A stretch of 64,000 nt of DNA from Gnomoniopsis sp. IMI 355080 (GCA_027946555.1 JAPEVC010000128.1:1-64000); one strand, 5' to 3'; counted from the first letter of the stretch, positions 1-12,300 are shown. Notes: generated by a model not told the origin, from the letters alone. Numbers and translations: made by a program.

Positions 1-486
1 GGAGAGGGGAGAGGGGGGGGACTACTCATTCACGTCAAGTAAATTTGCTCGTTCTTGTGTTATGTATATCTCGGCCGAATTGGCAACGCCGCGTACATAC
101 CACGCCAAATACTTTGCGTGACTTTAACCTAACTCGAGCGAATATAACATATATAAGCAGTATCAGTCCATTAGAGACTACGATTTATGTAAGTGTTGTA
201 CCGGGTTTATACATCATCGGCGCATCCAACTATTTATATCCAAATTCTGCGTATCATCGCGTGTCGTGACACACAAGAAATCAAGTCCTGTGCGTCCTCC
301 GCTTCCCTCTCGTAGACCAGTCATACGCGACACGCCTTGAATCCCACTTGCCCCCGAAATAACGCCCATCCAATTGCTGTAGATAAACCATGACCTGCGC
401 CGGTACCAATGCACCTTAAGCCGACTTGCAACGCTCATACTGTCAGTTCCCCGTTCGACCCATAGTCTAATTCGTATGCGCCGCTC
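1..486. other. Non-coding left edge of the window
   Basis: This stretch lies downstream of the TM9 gene, which runs leftwards and stops at 487. It begins with a purine-rich G/A run. The only open frames are short, overlapping and low in complexity. No telomere-type repeat is present. It probably holds the 3' UTR of the TM9 gene plus spacer. Confidence 0.5.
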
Positions 487-2784
487 TTAGTCGGCTTTGA
501 TTGCTCTGGCGGGCCGGTCAGTCAAAGGAACCATGGGATCTATTGTTAAAGAGCAAAAGCGTAGTGACTTGACTTACCCATATATCCTCCTGACAAAAGC
601 ATACGCGCTCAAGAACCCCACCGTACCCGTCAACAGACCATAGACCAAGCATGCCATGAAGCTGTACGTAAAGAACAAGATCGAGCTGAGGAATCCCGTA
701 ATGTGCAGCTTGGCAAAATAGTACCAGATGCAGTACATGAACACCCAGAATGAACTGCCACCGCCGACCAAGAATGACTGCCACCACCAATTATAGTTTT
801 CACTGCACAGCTGGACGTAGATGGTCACCACCGTCGTTTCCGCGACCGTAATGATCAAAATGAGTGACACCACGGACAAGAAGCCAAAGACGTAGTAATA
901 CCCACTCTTGTCCTGCCACACAGACTGGAACACAAACAACAGCTCGATGAAGATCACCGCGAACGGGATCAAACCGGCAAGCAAGACGGAACGCGTTCGC
1001 CTGATATACCACGCTTGCAGTGGAATCTGCCGAGGGATTGTGCTCGTCTTGGTTGGGTGCTCCCAAGCACCGCCGCGAGTGAAGCCATAGCGAGAGCCCA
1101 CGTACACAAGAGGCAGCTGGATGAAGAGCCACAAAAACAGGATGGCGATTAGCGTACCGAAGGGGATAGCCGTGCTCGAGGCCTGGGCCCAAACAAACAG
1201 GTTGAGGATGAAGATCAGACCGAAGGCAAGGCCCGGGAAGAGGATAGCTGTCACCAAGGCGTTCCTCACAAAGTCCTGTCCGTCGAATGTCTTGTACACT
1301 CTGGCTGAGAAATACCCAGAGAACAGACCGGCGACGACGAAGAGGCCGATACCGAAGCTGATAAACCCACCACGCAGACTGGGGTTCAAAACACCTAGAG
1401 CGCTTAGTGCCACGAGTCCCACAGCCATAAAAAGCAACTGCATGCCGGATCCAACAAGCGGAGCCAGAATCCATCCAAACTTAGGCGCTCTGAAGACATC
1501 GGCATGTAGCAGCTTCCAACCAGTCACATCTTCGAGACCCTCCTCTTCAAAACTACCGTCCATGTCATGATCAACATCGTCGCCCTGATCGAGCAGACCG
1601 GAAGCCTTCTCGGATATTCTGGGCGAGCGCAGTCCTTGGAGCAATTTGAGCTTTCCTTCCTCGGCGCGAGCCTCTTTGTACGCCTTGATGTCGGTCCGGA
1701 TGGTCTTGGCCATGATCATGAGAACAATGCCAGTGAGCAAGCTACAGATAATGATCGAGTTGACAATAGCCAGCCAGTGAATGCGGGAACCTTCCTCTTG
1801 GTTGACAAAGTAGAGGTCCCACCTCGTCTTCCACTCGATGGTGTTGTCCTCTCGGAAGTAGACCGAGTAAGTGTACGGGATAGTCATTTTGGCATCGTCG
1901 TCGAGGTTCTCCAAATCAATTTCCGGGTGATACGAAGATTGCGGGTAGAGGGAGTTGGCGAGATCCCTGGCTGTGTCGTTGGGTGGCATATACAGCTCAA
2001 AGCTCTGTTCGACATTCTGCAGATCGGCGGGACAGCCATCTTGGCCTCTTCTGTTGGCCGGTCCAATGCTTTTCGGGTAGACTTCAAAGCCCACAATCAC
2101 TTTCTCGCCCTTTTGACCAGCTTTGCCAGGCGCATCTCGGTAGCGGATCACGATTGTGTGGTGATTGTTGAGGAAGTACCTCGGTTTGCCAGACGAGGTG
2201 TCGGTGAATCCTAGCTTGAAGCCTGCCGCGTAGTACTTCCTGGTCTTGTCGGTCGTCACAAAGCTTGTGGCTCCGGGCAGGTTGTCCACAATCCACTCCA
2301 CCACATAGTTATCTCGTACGAGCTCCCGCGCCCGCTTCAGATCATGTCTGTCGATCTCGCGGCTGCACAGCGAATTGCATTCCTGATCCTTGAGCATTGC
2401 CAGCTCCATATCAGATATCACAATTCGATCGCCTCGGAGTATTTCGCCGAGATTGAGGGAGATGCTCTGTCCGCTAAAGAGGCCGGCACCGGGGCGGTGC
2501 TGGCCCGTGGGTGAACATGTGAAGGGAAGATCGTTGTAGGCATATTGTAATTGGGTATTATCGGAATATGCTTTGTTCACCATCAAGGGAATTGGCTCAT
2601 TTTGTTGGTAAGACTTAATCGACCATCCTGGGCGACACAAGATACGTCAGACATATTGGGGATGTGATACGGGACGAATAGTAGCACGAGAGGACTCACC
2701 TGGGATATACCACGCTTCGACCTGGCACCAGAGCAGCGTGGAGACCAACAGGCCCAGAACTTTTCCTCTACGTGATGCTGCCAT
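487..2784 (-). CDS. Transmembrane 9 superfamily (EMP70/nonaspanin) protein, 717 aa
   Basis: The gene has three exons: 2784-2700, 2627-578 and 505-487. A cleavable signal peptide (MAASRRGKVLGLLVSTLLWC...) leads into the YIPG segment typical of TM9 proteins. A lumenal domain of about 280 residues follows, then one membrane helix, a cytosolic loop and a block of eight more helices (FGWILAPLVGSGMQL onwards). The last exon adds only six residues, so the protein ends RRIYGAIKAD. Its final KAD fits the KxD/E signal known to hold this family in the Golgi through COPI. TM9 proteins help sort other membrane proteins, with reported roles in adhesion and metal homeostasis. Which yeast paralogue (EMP70/TMN2/TMN3) it matches I cannot say. 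Without the last intron the frame would stop at 574-576 and lack the signal. Confidence 0.93.
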
Positions 2785-5175
2785 GACTCCCGACGTTGAC
2801 TGTCCTTTGCTTTAAACCCTTGTCGTAGTACACGATCTCACCAGACCATGGGAAGCGAGGGTGGACGAGACAGCAATGGGTGTGACCAGATGACTATGTG
2901 GTATTTGAAACTCGGAAACCCCGAGTCGGGTCCCCAGTGCACTGATCGTGGTGGCCAAGAGCCCGGAGACGAACCCCCAGATTAGTGCTGGCGAGGCGTT
3001 CAAGAGGCGTGAATCGCGTTGCGCGGAGCGAGTCACGAAGCAGATCCGGAAGCGTACGACAGAGCGGAAATCAATAATATGGTGGGGGTTGTGTGGTGCA
3101 ACCTCGGGGGTCCGGAGGAATGGGTGATTGTTTTTTTCGGTGGTGATACCGTGGCACAAAGTGGTGGCGTCACTCCCGGGGCTGGTAATGACGATCACTT
3201 TGTCCTCGAGAGGCAGGTCCAGATATGCTTTGGGAAGTTTCAAGCTGAGAATGTGTCTCTGAGCTAGGAGGGCAGAGCAGGAGCGATTGTGGCCGTAGGA
3301 CAATCCAGATTAAAAAGCGAGTGTAATTGGGCCGAAGTCCCCGATAATTCGATCCGAGATCCTGGGGAAAATCTCAAGCTCGTGACTGCAACGCCAGTTC
3401 GACGCAAGTAAGACAGCTTGATGGTAGTGTGCTGAGAGCTGAAGTGGAGGGAGGAAGGCGTGGTAAAGGGACACCGTTAGGGCGAGCGAGTGGAAAGAGA
3501 GTGTGGGAGGGGGAGCAGAAGGGGCCATATAACAAAAGAAGACGCGTAATTCTAGCTCTCTCTTTCTCTCTCTCTCTCCCCTTCGTGCAGATCTTCTTAG
3601 TGTCTACCGGCCTTCCTTGCTCCTGTTAAGACTCTAGACCCAATTTGACAGCGGGAGAGGCACAGATAAACTCATGGATGTGATGGAAGGGTTCGTTGCA
3701 TTACCGGGCCAGCCAGGCGCTGCCAGGGCCTGCCATACCCGCCGACCCGCCAGGCCAGGAGAGAAAGAGCCAAGACGGCCTGTAGCGTCTGGACGGAGGA
3801 CCCCTGTTGGATCCCTGCTAGCCCTTTTCTGCACGATTCCCGGGATTTCCATTGGCTGCTTGGCAGGTCGTATCAGCGTTGAAAAGTGGACCCTGTTTCT
3901 TCCGTGCATTCTAGTGGGTTGCACCATCCAGTTTACCCTAAAATCTTGTATAATGGAGGCTTTGAGGTTCTCAACAAGATAAGCTTCAATTTTCGTATGT
4001 CTATTTGTTGATACCTAGTACTTTTTACTGCACCTTCTGGAAGGCTATTTGGAACAGGCCGCAATTCCGCGTCTGGTTCGAGTCAAGCATACTTCCGTAT
4101 GTACTATTACTCGGCGGGACAATTTGCACGACTGCCGGGCACTTGCTTGGTTGGGAAGCTGTCATTACCAAATACTACGCACGGGTACTGCGTGCTATAA
4201 GGTATGAGGCGATCCACCGATGCAATGCACTCTATCAACCAACCTTGAAAGTGCAGGTAAGCAAGTCATCCATCACTTGACCCGCTTACCCACATGTTCC
4301 CCCCCCCGGCCCTCCCCACCAACCGTCCGGGTTAGTGGGTTCAAGGTTGTTCGAGAACCATATTGGGTTGAGAATCCCTCTACCCAAGCTTCATTCCGAC
4401 TAAGCGTTCATCTGGTGTCTTGTTTCACACCAGTTCCCTATCACACGCTCCTTCTCGGTGAAATTGCGAATAAACTGGGTGGCGTGTGTGGTCGAGCAAA
4501 TGGTGGAGTTATCAGGGCTTCGTCATCAGTTGTAGTTGTCTTCTGTTCCGCGAGGGTTCCGTGAAAAGGGGGGGGGGACAAGGGAAGAAAAGAAAAAAAG
4601 GGGGGGTCCAGAACTGGCAATTTGGCAAATGCTGTATTATCGCACGTGTTAGGGAAGATTATCAACAGCTCCATCACACCATTTGTTACGCCACAGATGT
4701 CCAACAATACTCAATACTCAAAGAATCAACATTCCAGCGGCAAGCAACCCTGGTAGTCTACTATGCAAGGTGCTTATACTACGTTGGTGCCACATAGAAT
4801 ATCCAGTCAAGTCGATGTTCGTCTAACGATTACAACAAACTAGATAATTACATTTAGGTTACATATAGGCACCTAGGCAGGAGCTACTAAACTCATCAGA
4901 TTGCTGAACACTATGTATTCTTTATATTCGAATGCTCCACGTTGTCCTGAATTGCAACAAGACGCCATCCTACATTTTTGACTTGGCCTGTATGCGCACC
5001 AATATTTTCCCACAAAATCTCAGAATAGCAAACGCCAAAGAAAGAAATCGCGCCTGGGGTATATAACACTCACTCGTGAGGCCAATCTCAATCTACAATG
5101 CCCACAACTGTTTTTTCAAGCCCTTATCCCAGCAAAATGTGCTTAAAACGCAAACGTTGCACCACTCTTCCCATC
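2785..5175. other. Intergenic spacer with TM9 promoter
   Basis: About 2.4 kb lies between the TM9 start and the arrestin-like stop. Open frames here are short and lack recognisable domains. Landmarks are a CT-rich microsatellite at about 3555-3581, a run of ten G at 4568-4577 followed by A- and G-tracts to about 4606, and mixed AT-rich DNA to 5100. The promoter of the TM9 gene should lie in the first several hundred bases. Confidence 0.5.
3555..3581. repeat. CT-rich microsatellite
   Basis: An almost pure CT dinucleotide tract with two TTT interruptions, seen directly. It sits about 770 bp upstream of the TM9 start codon. Pyrimidine tracts are common in fungal promoters, but this distance makes a core-promoter role unlikely. 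Confidence 0.7.
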
Positions 5176-6894
5176 CTATCCGCGCCTCTCATACCCAGGC
5201 AACCCACCCCAACCACCATCTCCTTCCTCCATTACACCCAACATCCTTGGCCGCAAAAAGTCATCCACCGCCGCATCCTCCATCGCGTCCGCCCAGGTCG
5301 GCAAACCCTCCTCCTCCTCCTCCTCCCCCGCATCATCCTCCCCCATACCAGCAGCCCCATGCGCATTCCCCACCACCGTGATCTGCACCGGCAAATCCAG
5401 CGAGATCTTGGTGGCCACGCCCGAGTCTACCGTCAGCGTTACGTGCAGGGTGTACACACGCGAGACGATACAGCTGTGGAAGGTGGGCACAAAGGTCTTC
5501 CTGGCGGTGGGCAGGGTGAGTGGAAGGTGGATGCTGGTGGTGTGGACGACGGAGGAGTTGGTGGACGTGGTGGTGGTAGTGGTACTCGGTGACGGAGGGC
5601 GCGTCGTGCGGATCAGGTTGGCCAAGCTGGACCTGCGTCGTTGGGTGCGCTGTTGTTGTTGCTGCTGCTGCTGCTGCTCAGACTGCTCCTCATCCAGTGA
5701 TGTGTCGCTACCGTAGCCCGAGTCGCGCCGCGAGAGGCGGTGCGTGAACCACGAGGGCCTGTTATCCTCCAGATTGGCGGTGGGCAGGCTGACGGAGGTC
5801 GAGTAAATGCCGCGGCGTGCGGCGAGGCCTGCTTTCATAAATTCGCCAATGTTGGGGAAGCTGTTGAACGGTCCTGCAGAGTAAAACGTGTACGCGACCA
5901 TCTTGGCCGCCACACTCGTGATCTTTGGTGGTTGCGCATCAGCTGCCAGGGGAGTGAACTGCAAGTCGAGCTGGGCCACCGTACTTGCCGCCACCCGACC
6001 GTCTGGGTGGAGGGCGAGGGCCCGGGGTTGCTGCGCCGAGACGGTCAGGGAGCCAAGCTTGGAGGAGAGGATGTTCTTGCGCAGGGTCTTGGTCCTCGAC
6101 ATCCTGTATAGGGGGTCGTGCTCGCTGATGGTGAGCGGGGCGGACTCGGCAAAGGCCGGGAGCACCTGGATGGATTTGACAGCCTCCATGACTTTGATAG
6201 GGCGGCCACGAAGCTCCGGCTCGCGCCAGACGCGCGCCTTGATACTGTAGACCACCTCGGCCATGTGGGGGGCCAGGTCGTCCTTTTCCCAGTTCCCGCG
6301 GGCCCAGGAGCCCATGGAGGGCGGGAGGCAGAGGTGCTGCTCCCGCACGTGTTCTGAGTCGACTTTGTGGTGGCATGCGGACAGGGTGAGGAAGTTGGGA
6401 AGGACAAAGTGGAAGGGGATGGTGAGGGTCCTCCCGGTCTCCAAGACGCGAGGAACGGGGTAGGTGGACTCGGGGATGGGCATGACCAGCTTGAGAAAGG
6501 TGTGGGTCGACTCGCTGGGAGCAGAGTAGCCTTCCGTGCGGGTCTTGGAGGCGCCTATGAGATCGATTTCGATGGAGTCGAAGCGGACATCCCTCTGGGT
6601 TGTGATGGTGACTTGTCCCGAGACCGGGCTGGACGAGGTATATGTCTTCATCTTGAAGTGGTTCTTGATATCTATCTGGACATCAGACTTGGGGAAGGGT
6701 GGTTTCCTGGCATGGCCGGACATGGAGGAGCTGTCCTGGCTTTGGCTGCTCGCGGGGACTGTCCTGGCGGACATGCTGGTGGTCCCGAATACACTAGCTA
6801 GAGACATGAGGTGGACAGGCAAGTTGGTGTTGTGGAAAGCGGTAGTATGGTGTGGAGGAGTATATAGTGACCCGGTAGAATGTGTTCCTTCCAT
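5176..6894 (-). CDS. Arrestin-like trafficking adaptor with polyQ tract, up to 572 aa
   Basis: A single uninterrupted exon. Residues about 70-380 read as an arrestin N/C beta-sandwich pair: an early IDIKNHFKMKTYTSS...GQVTI strand, then IPFHFVLP, YSIKARVWR and, near the C-terminus, YTLHVTLTVDSG...LPVQITVV. A Ser/Arg-rich linker carries nine consecutive Gln, followed by TTTTTTT. An acidic run of six Glu and LPGYERRG at the very end follow. Fungal alpha-arrestins recruit the Rsp5 ubiquitin ligase through PPxY or LPxY motifs, so the terminal LPGY is a plausible docking site. The role in endocytosis of nutrient transporters is inferred from the family. The start is uncertain. ATG 6892-6894 opens the frame, but a TATATA (6861-6866) lies inside it and the first 29 residues look non-conserved, so ATG 6807 (543 aa) may be the true start. 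Confidence 0.85.
   Translation of the reverse strand: MEGTHSTGSLYTPPHHTTAFHNTNLPVHLMSLASVFGTTSMSARTVPASSQSQDSSSMSGHARKPPFPKSDVQIDIKNHFKMKTYTSSSPVSGQVTITTQRDVRFDSIEIDLIGASKTRTEGYSAPSESTHTFLKLVMPIPESTYPVPRVLETGRTLTIPFHFVLPNFLTLSACHHKVDSEHVREQHLCLPPSMGSWARGNWEKDDLAPHMAEVVYSIKARVWREPELRGRPIKVMEAVKSIQVLPAFAESAPLTISEHDPLYRMSRTKTLRKNILSSKLGSLTVSAQQPRALALHPDGRVAASTVAQLDLQFTPLAADAQPPKITSVAAKMVAYTFYSAGPFNSFPNIGEFMKAGLAARRGIYSTSVSLPTANLEDNRPSWFTHRLSRRDSGYGSDTSLDEEQSEQQQQQQQQQRTQRRRSSLANLIRTTRPPSPSTTTTTTSTNSSVVHTTSIHLPLTLPTARKTFVPTFHSCIVSRVYTLHVTLTVDSGVATKISLDLPVQITVVGNAHGAAGMGEDDAGEEEEEEGLPTWADAMEDAAVDDFLRPRMLGVMEEGDGGWGGLPGYERRG
5649..5676 (-). repeat. CAG/CAA repeat coding polyglutamine
   Basis: A trinucleotide tract inside the arrestin-like gene, read as five CAG, three CAA and one CAG codon on the minus strand. 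It encodes nine glutamines between an acidic stretch and an Arg/Ser-rich linker. Such tracts vary in length between strains. Confidence 0.85.
6861..6866 (-). promoter_or_regulatory. Possible TATA box of the arrestin-like gene
   Basis: TATATA on the minus strand lies 28 bases inside the longest open frame and about 55 bases upstream of the second in-frame ATG at 6807. If it is the functional TATA element, translation must start at 6807. The hexamer is short and could be chance. Confidence 0.35.
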
Positions 6895-9308
6895 TGGGGA
6901 AAGGTTGTAGTTGTAGAAGCAATCTTATAAAACCGCAAGAGCCATTATAAATACCATAGCAAGACACGACGAGATGGGCGGGCCGTGTTATATATGTCAT
7001 GAAAGGCGCGTGCCGTACCGGGAAGGAAGCTGACGCCAATGCGCACGAACAAGTGACAAAGACACCGCCAGAGTGTGAAATTGAAGATGCAGGAGGAAGC
7101 TGAAACTAAGGATTCTAAGCAATCATTGAGTCATTCCGACCCGGGCGATGGTGTGTAGAGTACGATCTCTAAAGGAAGTGGAAGCCGAGCACCGCGGTGG
7201 AGATCCCTGAACCTTAACAGAGCCCACCTCCTTAGGGACCGCACCAGTTACACCAGTGGGCAGCACACAAAGAGGCCCGGGAACGGGACTGAGTGGATGT
7301 ATGGGTTGATGAATTCGGCCTAGTGTGCGAGCCAACAGTCTGGTAGGTGACGACTGTTTGGGCATACTATGTCGTCTGGAATCGTCAATTGGAGGGCGTC
7401 TGGTGTGAAGAGAAACATTTCACTGATTAACCCGTGTCTCGATCTGGACAGACGTTGCACCATCTGCAGGGTCTCTGTTCATGATAAGAGAATTGATTTT
7501 GATTGTGGACGGATTGGGGATGTCCAACCATGGCTTCTGTTCAACCATGGCCTCGTACTGTTCAAGTCTCTTGATTTCGAATCGGCATCGACATGCTGCA
7601 GGGTACGACATCCTGTGGTTGGTAGATATAGCGCTGACATTGTGTGATGCGTGATGATGATGTGCTGCTCAAAAGGGGGTTGAGTGTGTGTGTGCGTGCG
7701 TGGATCTTTTCCTTGTCGTTCCTACGCCCTCCCGCTCGACAAGCACTTACACCGTTCCACTAGCCGATCCCCGCAATCTGGATCTGCACCTTCTGGCCCG
7801 ACAGTCCGGCAAGGATCAACCGGTACGGAGAACAGCTACCTACCATAGTAGTACGGAGCACAAGTACATAGTGCTTAGGTACTTTCTTCATCACGTTGTA
7901 CATCTGTTCGATAACGACTGTCCATCCCCAAGCTTTCACCAGAACAACCAGAAGCACCAGCTGGAACCTCATTCCCATCCCATGTGAATGCCCCACGTAG
8001 TATTTACTAGGGTACCTTCTTTGCGTGTGTCCAACGTCACTTCTTGCGCAACTGCGCTTGACCACAAGGCGCACGCCGGCCCTCCGAGAACGGAGCTGAG
8101 GAACTCCAACTGTTCCAACGCAACCAACACCGAAGACGATGGCCAACAAACGACGCCACGGGGAGGGGCAGCCTGTTTTTGCATGCTTACTTTGCCTGCC
8201 TCTTTGTTTTTGAACTTCACATGTGCCCGCGGCAGTAATACTATGATCCACGGCGCATCTGATGACCCGGGATGGAGAAAAGGCCCCACCCAAGCCTCTT
8301 TACATGCGCACACAGTCTAACACGCCCAGTTGTATTCCGAGATGCCTTGACCGGAGATGATTGTATTGTATGGCCTACGAGGTGCGGTAGCCTGCATGTT
8401 TCCTCGTGTGTCTAGGAGAGTCTTCTACTCCTTCCGGTCAGCCTGAGATTGCTTTCTATGCGGGCCGATTGGGCACACTCTCCAACTCGGCCCACTTCTA
8501 TCTCCAGACTTGTGGAATCCGGGGAACGCAAACCCACAGTTACGCACAAAACTGGTTATCACCTAGCTACTGCTCACGTATGTACATGAGGATATAGCAA
8601 ACCCAACCTCGAAACGTTATCATCCCGTCGTCCTTCTACCAAAGCCTTGTGCATTTTAGGAACAAGGATTCTTGTTTTTCTCCCCCCCCCCTCTCCCAAA
8701 AAATAGTTCTGATTTCCCGTGTGTCATGTTTTTGAAAATTTTCAACACAAATGTCTCTATACGTGAAAGCGCGTGCCAAGCATGCGGCTCTTCTTGCCCT
8801 TAGGATATACCCGATGGCCTGGACTCCACCCTGCGAGCGCTAATCAAGGTAAGCTTTGATCCCAATCTTCACATTTGACTCACCGGCCAAAACCTAAAGC
8901 AAACACGGGCCGGGATCCCAAAACATAACGAGAAGAATTTTTTCACATCTTAATTATTTTACTTTGAGTTAGAATGGCCGGTTCGGTGCTCGGTGCTCGG
9001 TGCTCGGTTCTCAAACGTGATATGAACTATTGGACAAGCTTCAACTACAGTCAGTCTTTCGCAAAGATTATAGATCAACGTATATAGACCCAATGGAAAT
9101 TGCATTCCCAAAATTGTTTCTCCGTTGGACAATCTAATGAGTTCGCACCATCAATAATGCACGGCGGGGCTATGAGACATAGGTGCTTCAAGCGTAATCT
9201 ACGCTAGCCACCAGCACAAAATTTCATCACGAGAACAGTCACCAAAGGAAATTTGGTAGAATCAAACCTAGCCCATGCAGAATGCCTTCTTCAACGCTAT
9301 CTGGCTGA
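6895..9308. other. Intergenic spacer, no gene seen
   Basis: About 2.4 kb between the arrestin-like start and the NTE1 stop. Open frames are short and none shows a domain. Features seen are a TG-rich run near 7680-7702, C-rich and A-rich homopolymers near 8681-8703, and a 7-nt tandem repeat at 8984-9011. The right part should carry the NTE1 3' UTR. Confidence 0.5.
8984..9011. repeat. CGGTGCT tandem repeat
   Basis: Three perfect head-to-tail copies of the heptamer CGGTGCT, followed by a fourth with one change (CGGTTCT). It lies about 300 bp downstream of the NTE1 stop codon in otherwise unremarkable spacer DNA. Confidence 0.9.
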
Positions 9309-12300
9309 CTAAATACTCGCCCTCCGTGGCGCCATTGTTCTCCTCAGTGCCTCCTTCGCCTCCGTCTCTTCCTTGAACGGGAAGACCCCTTTCTCCCGCA
9401 ATTGCTGCAAGAACTTCTGCCCAAACTCGTAACCAACCTTGGTGATCTCATCAAATTTGCCAAAGTCTAGCGTGCCGTAGTCATCGATGGGCGGGCGCAT
9501 GTAGAAGCATCCCGCCATGTTCTTGGCACGTTCCAGCGCGTCAACGCTCGACACGTAGGCCAGGCGCGCCTGGATCTCGGCCAGCGTGGGCGGATTGGGA
9601 TCCGAAGAGAAAGGATTCCACCGGTTCCAAAACGCCCAGGCACCAGAGAGCGTGTCACCAAACGACTGTGGGGTGTTATCGTCGAGAGAGCCGACATCAA
9701 TAGCAAATATAGTGTCAATGCCCAGCGACTTCATATGGGACACCGTCAGGTTGTCAATGTATCCGCCGTCGAGGAGCATGCTACCCTCGTCACACAGCGG
9801 CGGAAGCAGACCGGCGAGTGACATTGATGCGCGAATATATCGCCATGCGTATCCGCTCGTATGGATCTCTGCCCGACTCTTGCTGATGTTGGTTGTATTG
9901 CAGTAGAACTCCAGCCAAAAGTCCTCAATCTGCGTCTTCCCAAAAATCTTGAATATGCCACGATTGAACTCGTGTCCGGTCGTGTAAGAGGCCGAAGGAT
10001 ACGTAAGGTCGAGTGCGAACCTCCATGTGCTAGCCATTCGGCCTGCAAATTTCTTTGCCAAGCCGAAAATTGGCACGACGTCTGCATGCGTCGCATATAG
10101 ACCACCAATAAATGAGCCTATAGACGTGCCACCAACGATATCGATAGGGACCCCAGCTTCTTCCATTGCTCGAATGATGCCAACCTGCGCGATGCCCCTC
10201 GCTCCTCCACCACCAAGCACCAGCCCGACAGATCTGCCGCATAATCGTCGAGCAAGACGGTGAAAATCACCTTTAAAGGGCGCGTCGGGCGAGTAAACGC
10301 CGCTGTATCGAACCTTTCTGGAAGTGTATTTTTGTATCTCGGCCTGCAAGATTTGCACCCTCTCCTTGAGGTTGAGACCGAAACGCTTGGCTGGCGCATG
10401 TATAGGCATGGTTTGTGGTCGGATATCCATCTGAACGTGGAAGTGCCCACCGTTAATCCACACTCGGTTCTTCAGCCAAGATCTTGTCAAACCAGATACA
10501 GAGTAGCGCTCAGCATGGAGTAGCACGAGAGTCTTCCTTGCAGTCGACTTCTGACCTAGCATGAAGCGTTCATACTCTCCAATCTCAGGGGAGCCTTCTG
10601 CTAGACCGACGAGTAGGATGCAGTCTGCTTGAGTGATGCAAGTTGACGTCCAAGGCGAGTTGACGCTCGTGTCTGATCAAGGAACGGGAGTCAGCTTCTT
10701 GAAATGCAAATTTGATGCAAAGACAGTTGATGTAAAAGTAAGTCATGTGTTCAGGAAAAAATTAGAGTTTACATTAGCCATCACCGGCTGGTAGCCTTAG
10801 GGATGTGGAATTTCTCATCATTACAGACGGCAGAGAACAAATTGACGAAGCAGAAAGGATTCAAGCTTACCTGCCACGTATATGACGAGACCATACTTTT
10901 CTTCCAGATCAGCCAGATACTGAGACAATCTCAATTTGCCCATCTTGTTGAAGGCGTGCCTGCCGAGGTGATTGAGAATAGCAGACTGATTGAGAGAGGT
11001 GGCCCCATCTCGAGTACCAACTTGCGAAAGTGCAGTCATTAGCCTGTTGCCAAAGTCTATGACTGGGACTCCGGACGTCACAGGCAAAATTGCAATAGTT
11101 CGTAGGTTGAGCGTGGATGAGCTCTTGCTAGCGGACGACCGACCCCAGCCCTCTTTAGCCACCGAAGGTTCTTCAACCAGAGCACGCATTTTGGACGCAA
11201 TCATTTTCGAGATTTTGATGGTGATGCTCGGATGTTCTTGAGCAAGGCTGTTGAACAACGTCCGGGGAAATTTGACAATCTCGGTGTCTCGTATAGCATG
11301 AAGAGTACCGGATCGCGCAGATTCGGTTAGAACCTCGAGCTCACCCACGCTTTCTCCCTGACCATATTCGGCCTTCAGATTGACACCGCCCTCTTTGCGG
11401 TCTTCAACTAGGCGAAGTCGCCCATTGAGTACCAAGTAGATGGCGTCACTCTCATCGCCTTCATGGAAGATGACTTGGCCTGCGTCCGTCGACAGCCATT
11501 CTAAAGCAAAATCAATGTGGAGAATGAGACGAGGCAACAAGCTGGTCAGCCTCTTCGCCATGGTCAGAAGCACGATCGGGTACTTGTCCACAATCCGCTC
11601 CAGGGAGGCGCGTGGTAAGAAGCCCACATAGACGTCCGTTTTGGCGACAACATCTATGAACGAGCGGTAGGAGGACACAGTTCCAATGTAGCCAGCTAGA
11701 CCTCCAGGCTTGATCAAGGCCACGTGTTTCCGACCAGTGGTACCTTTCCTACGCAAGTCAGGGCCACTTTGCCCGAACTCAGGCATCGAGAACAATGTAG
11801 ATGATGACCGAGTGGGGCGTTTAGCAGTAAATACATCTGGCTCTTCGCTCGAACCCTCTGCAGAGCTCTGCAAAATGTCACCAGAAGCGTCCCCAGCCGA
11901 CGACATGTCGAGAAAACCATCAATGACGTAGTACAGGCCTGGATTCCTTTCTCCCTGTTCAACCAAGACAGAGCCTTTCGGGAAAAAGACAATCTCCAGG
12001 TCGTGTTTCATGTCTTGCGCCAGACCATGAGCACTAAGAGGAGTGTGCGTAGTGAAGTTGCTTGAGTTCATTGACTCTGCATCGCCGTCGGCTGATGCGT
12101 CGAAGGGGTCCATGAAGCCAAAAGCATTGTTTGAGAAGAAGGCCTTGTGGCGTCTCTGGTCGTAAGAGACCAGCCTCGGCGATGCCTCTACTGATTCTCC
12201 ACCCCGGGATCCGGTCCCGCCAGACTCGAGGCCTATGGCCTTGAACATACATTCCAGGATGGACTCTCGGAATATGTTGTCGTCGTCAATCTTCTCCCTG

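Noticed and set aside
1..60. G/A-rich start of the window as a telomere
   Set aside because: No TTAGGG/CCCTAA repeats are present.
2812..3303. Minus-strand frame of 163 codons upstream of TM9
   Set aside because: No domain, no conserved pattern, and it lies where the TM9 promoter should be.
4066..4090. tRNA B-box-like GGTTCGAGTC
   Set aside because: It lacks the trailing CC, a matching A box and any foldable cloverleaf around it.
5098..6910. Several plus-strand frames of 100-160 codons opposite the arrestin-like gene
   Set aside because: All mirror the GC-rich minus-strand coding exon, and none has a domain or sensible start context.
7760..8293. Minus-strand frame of 177 codons in the 7-9 kb spacer
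   Set aside because: The composition looks random (Arg/Val/Cys-rich) and there is no domain or splice context. A second overlapping frame looks no better.
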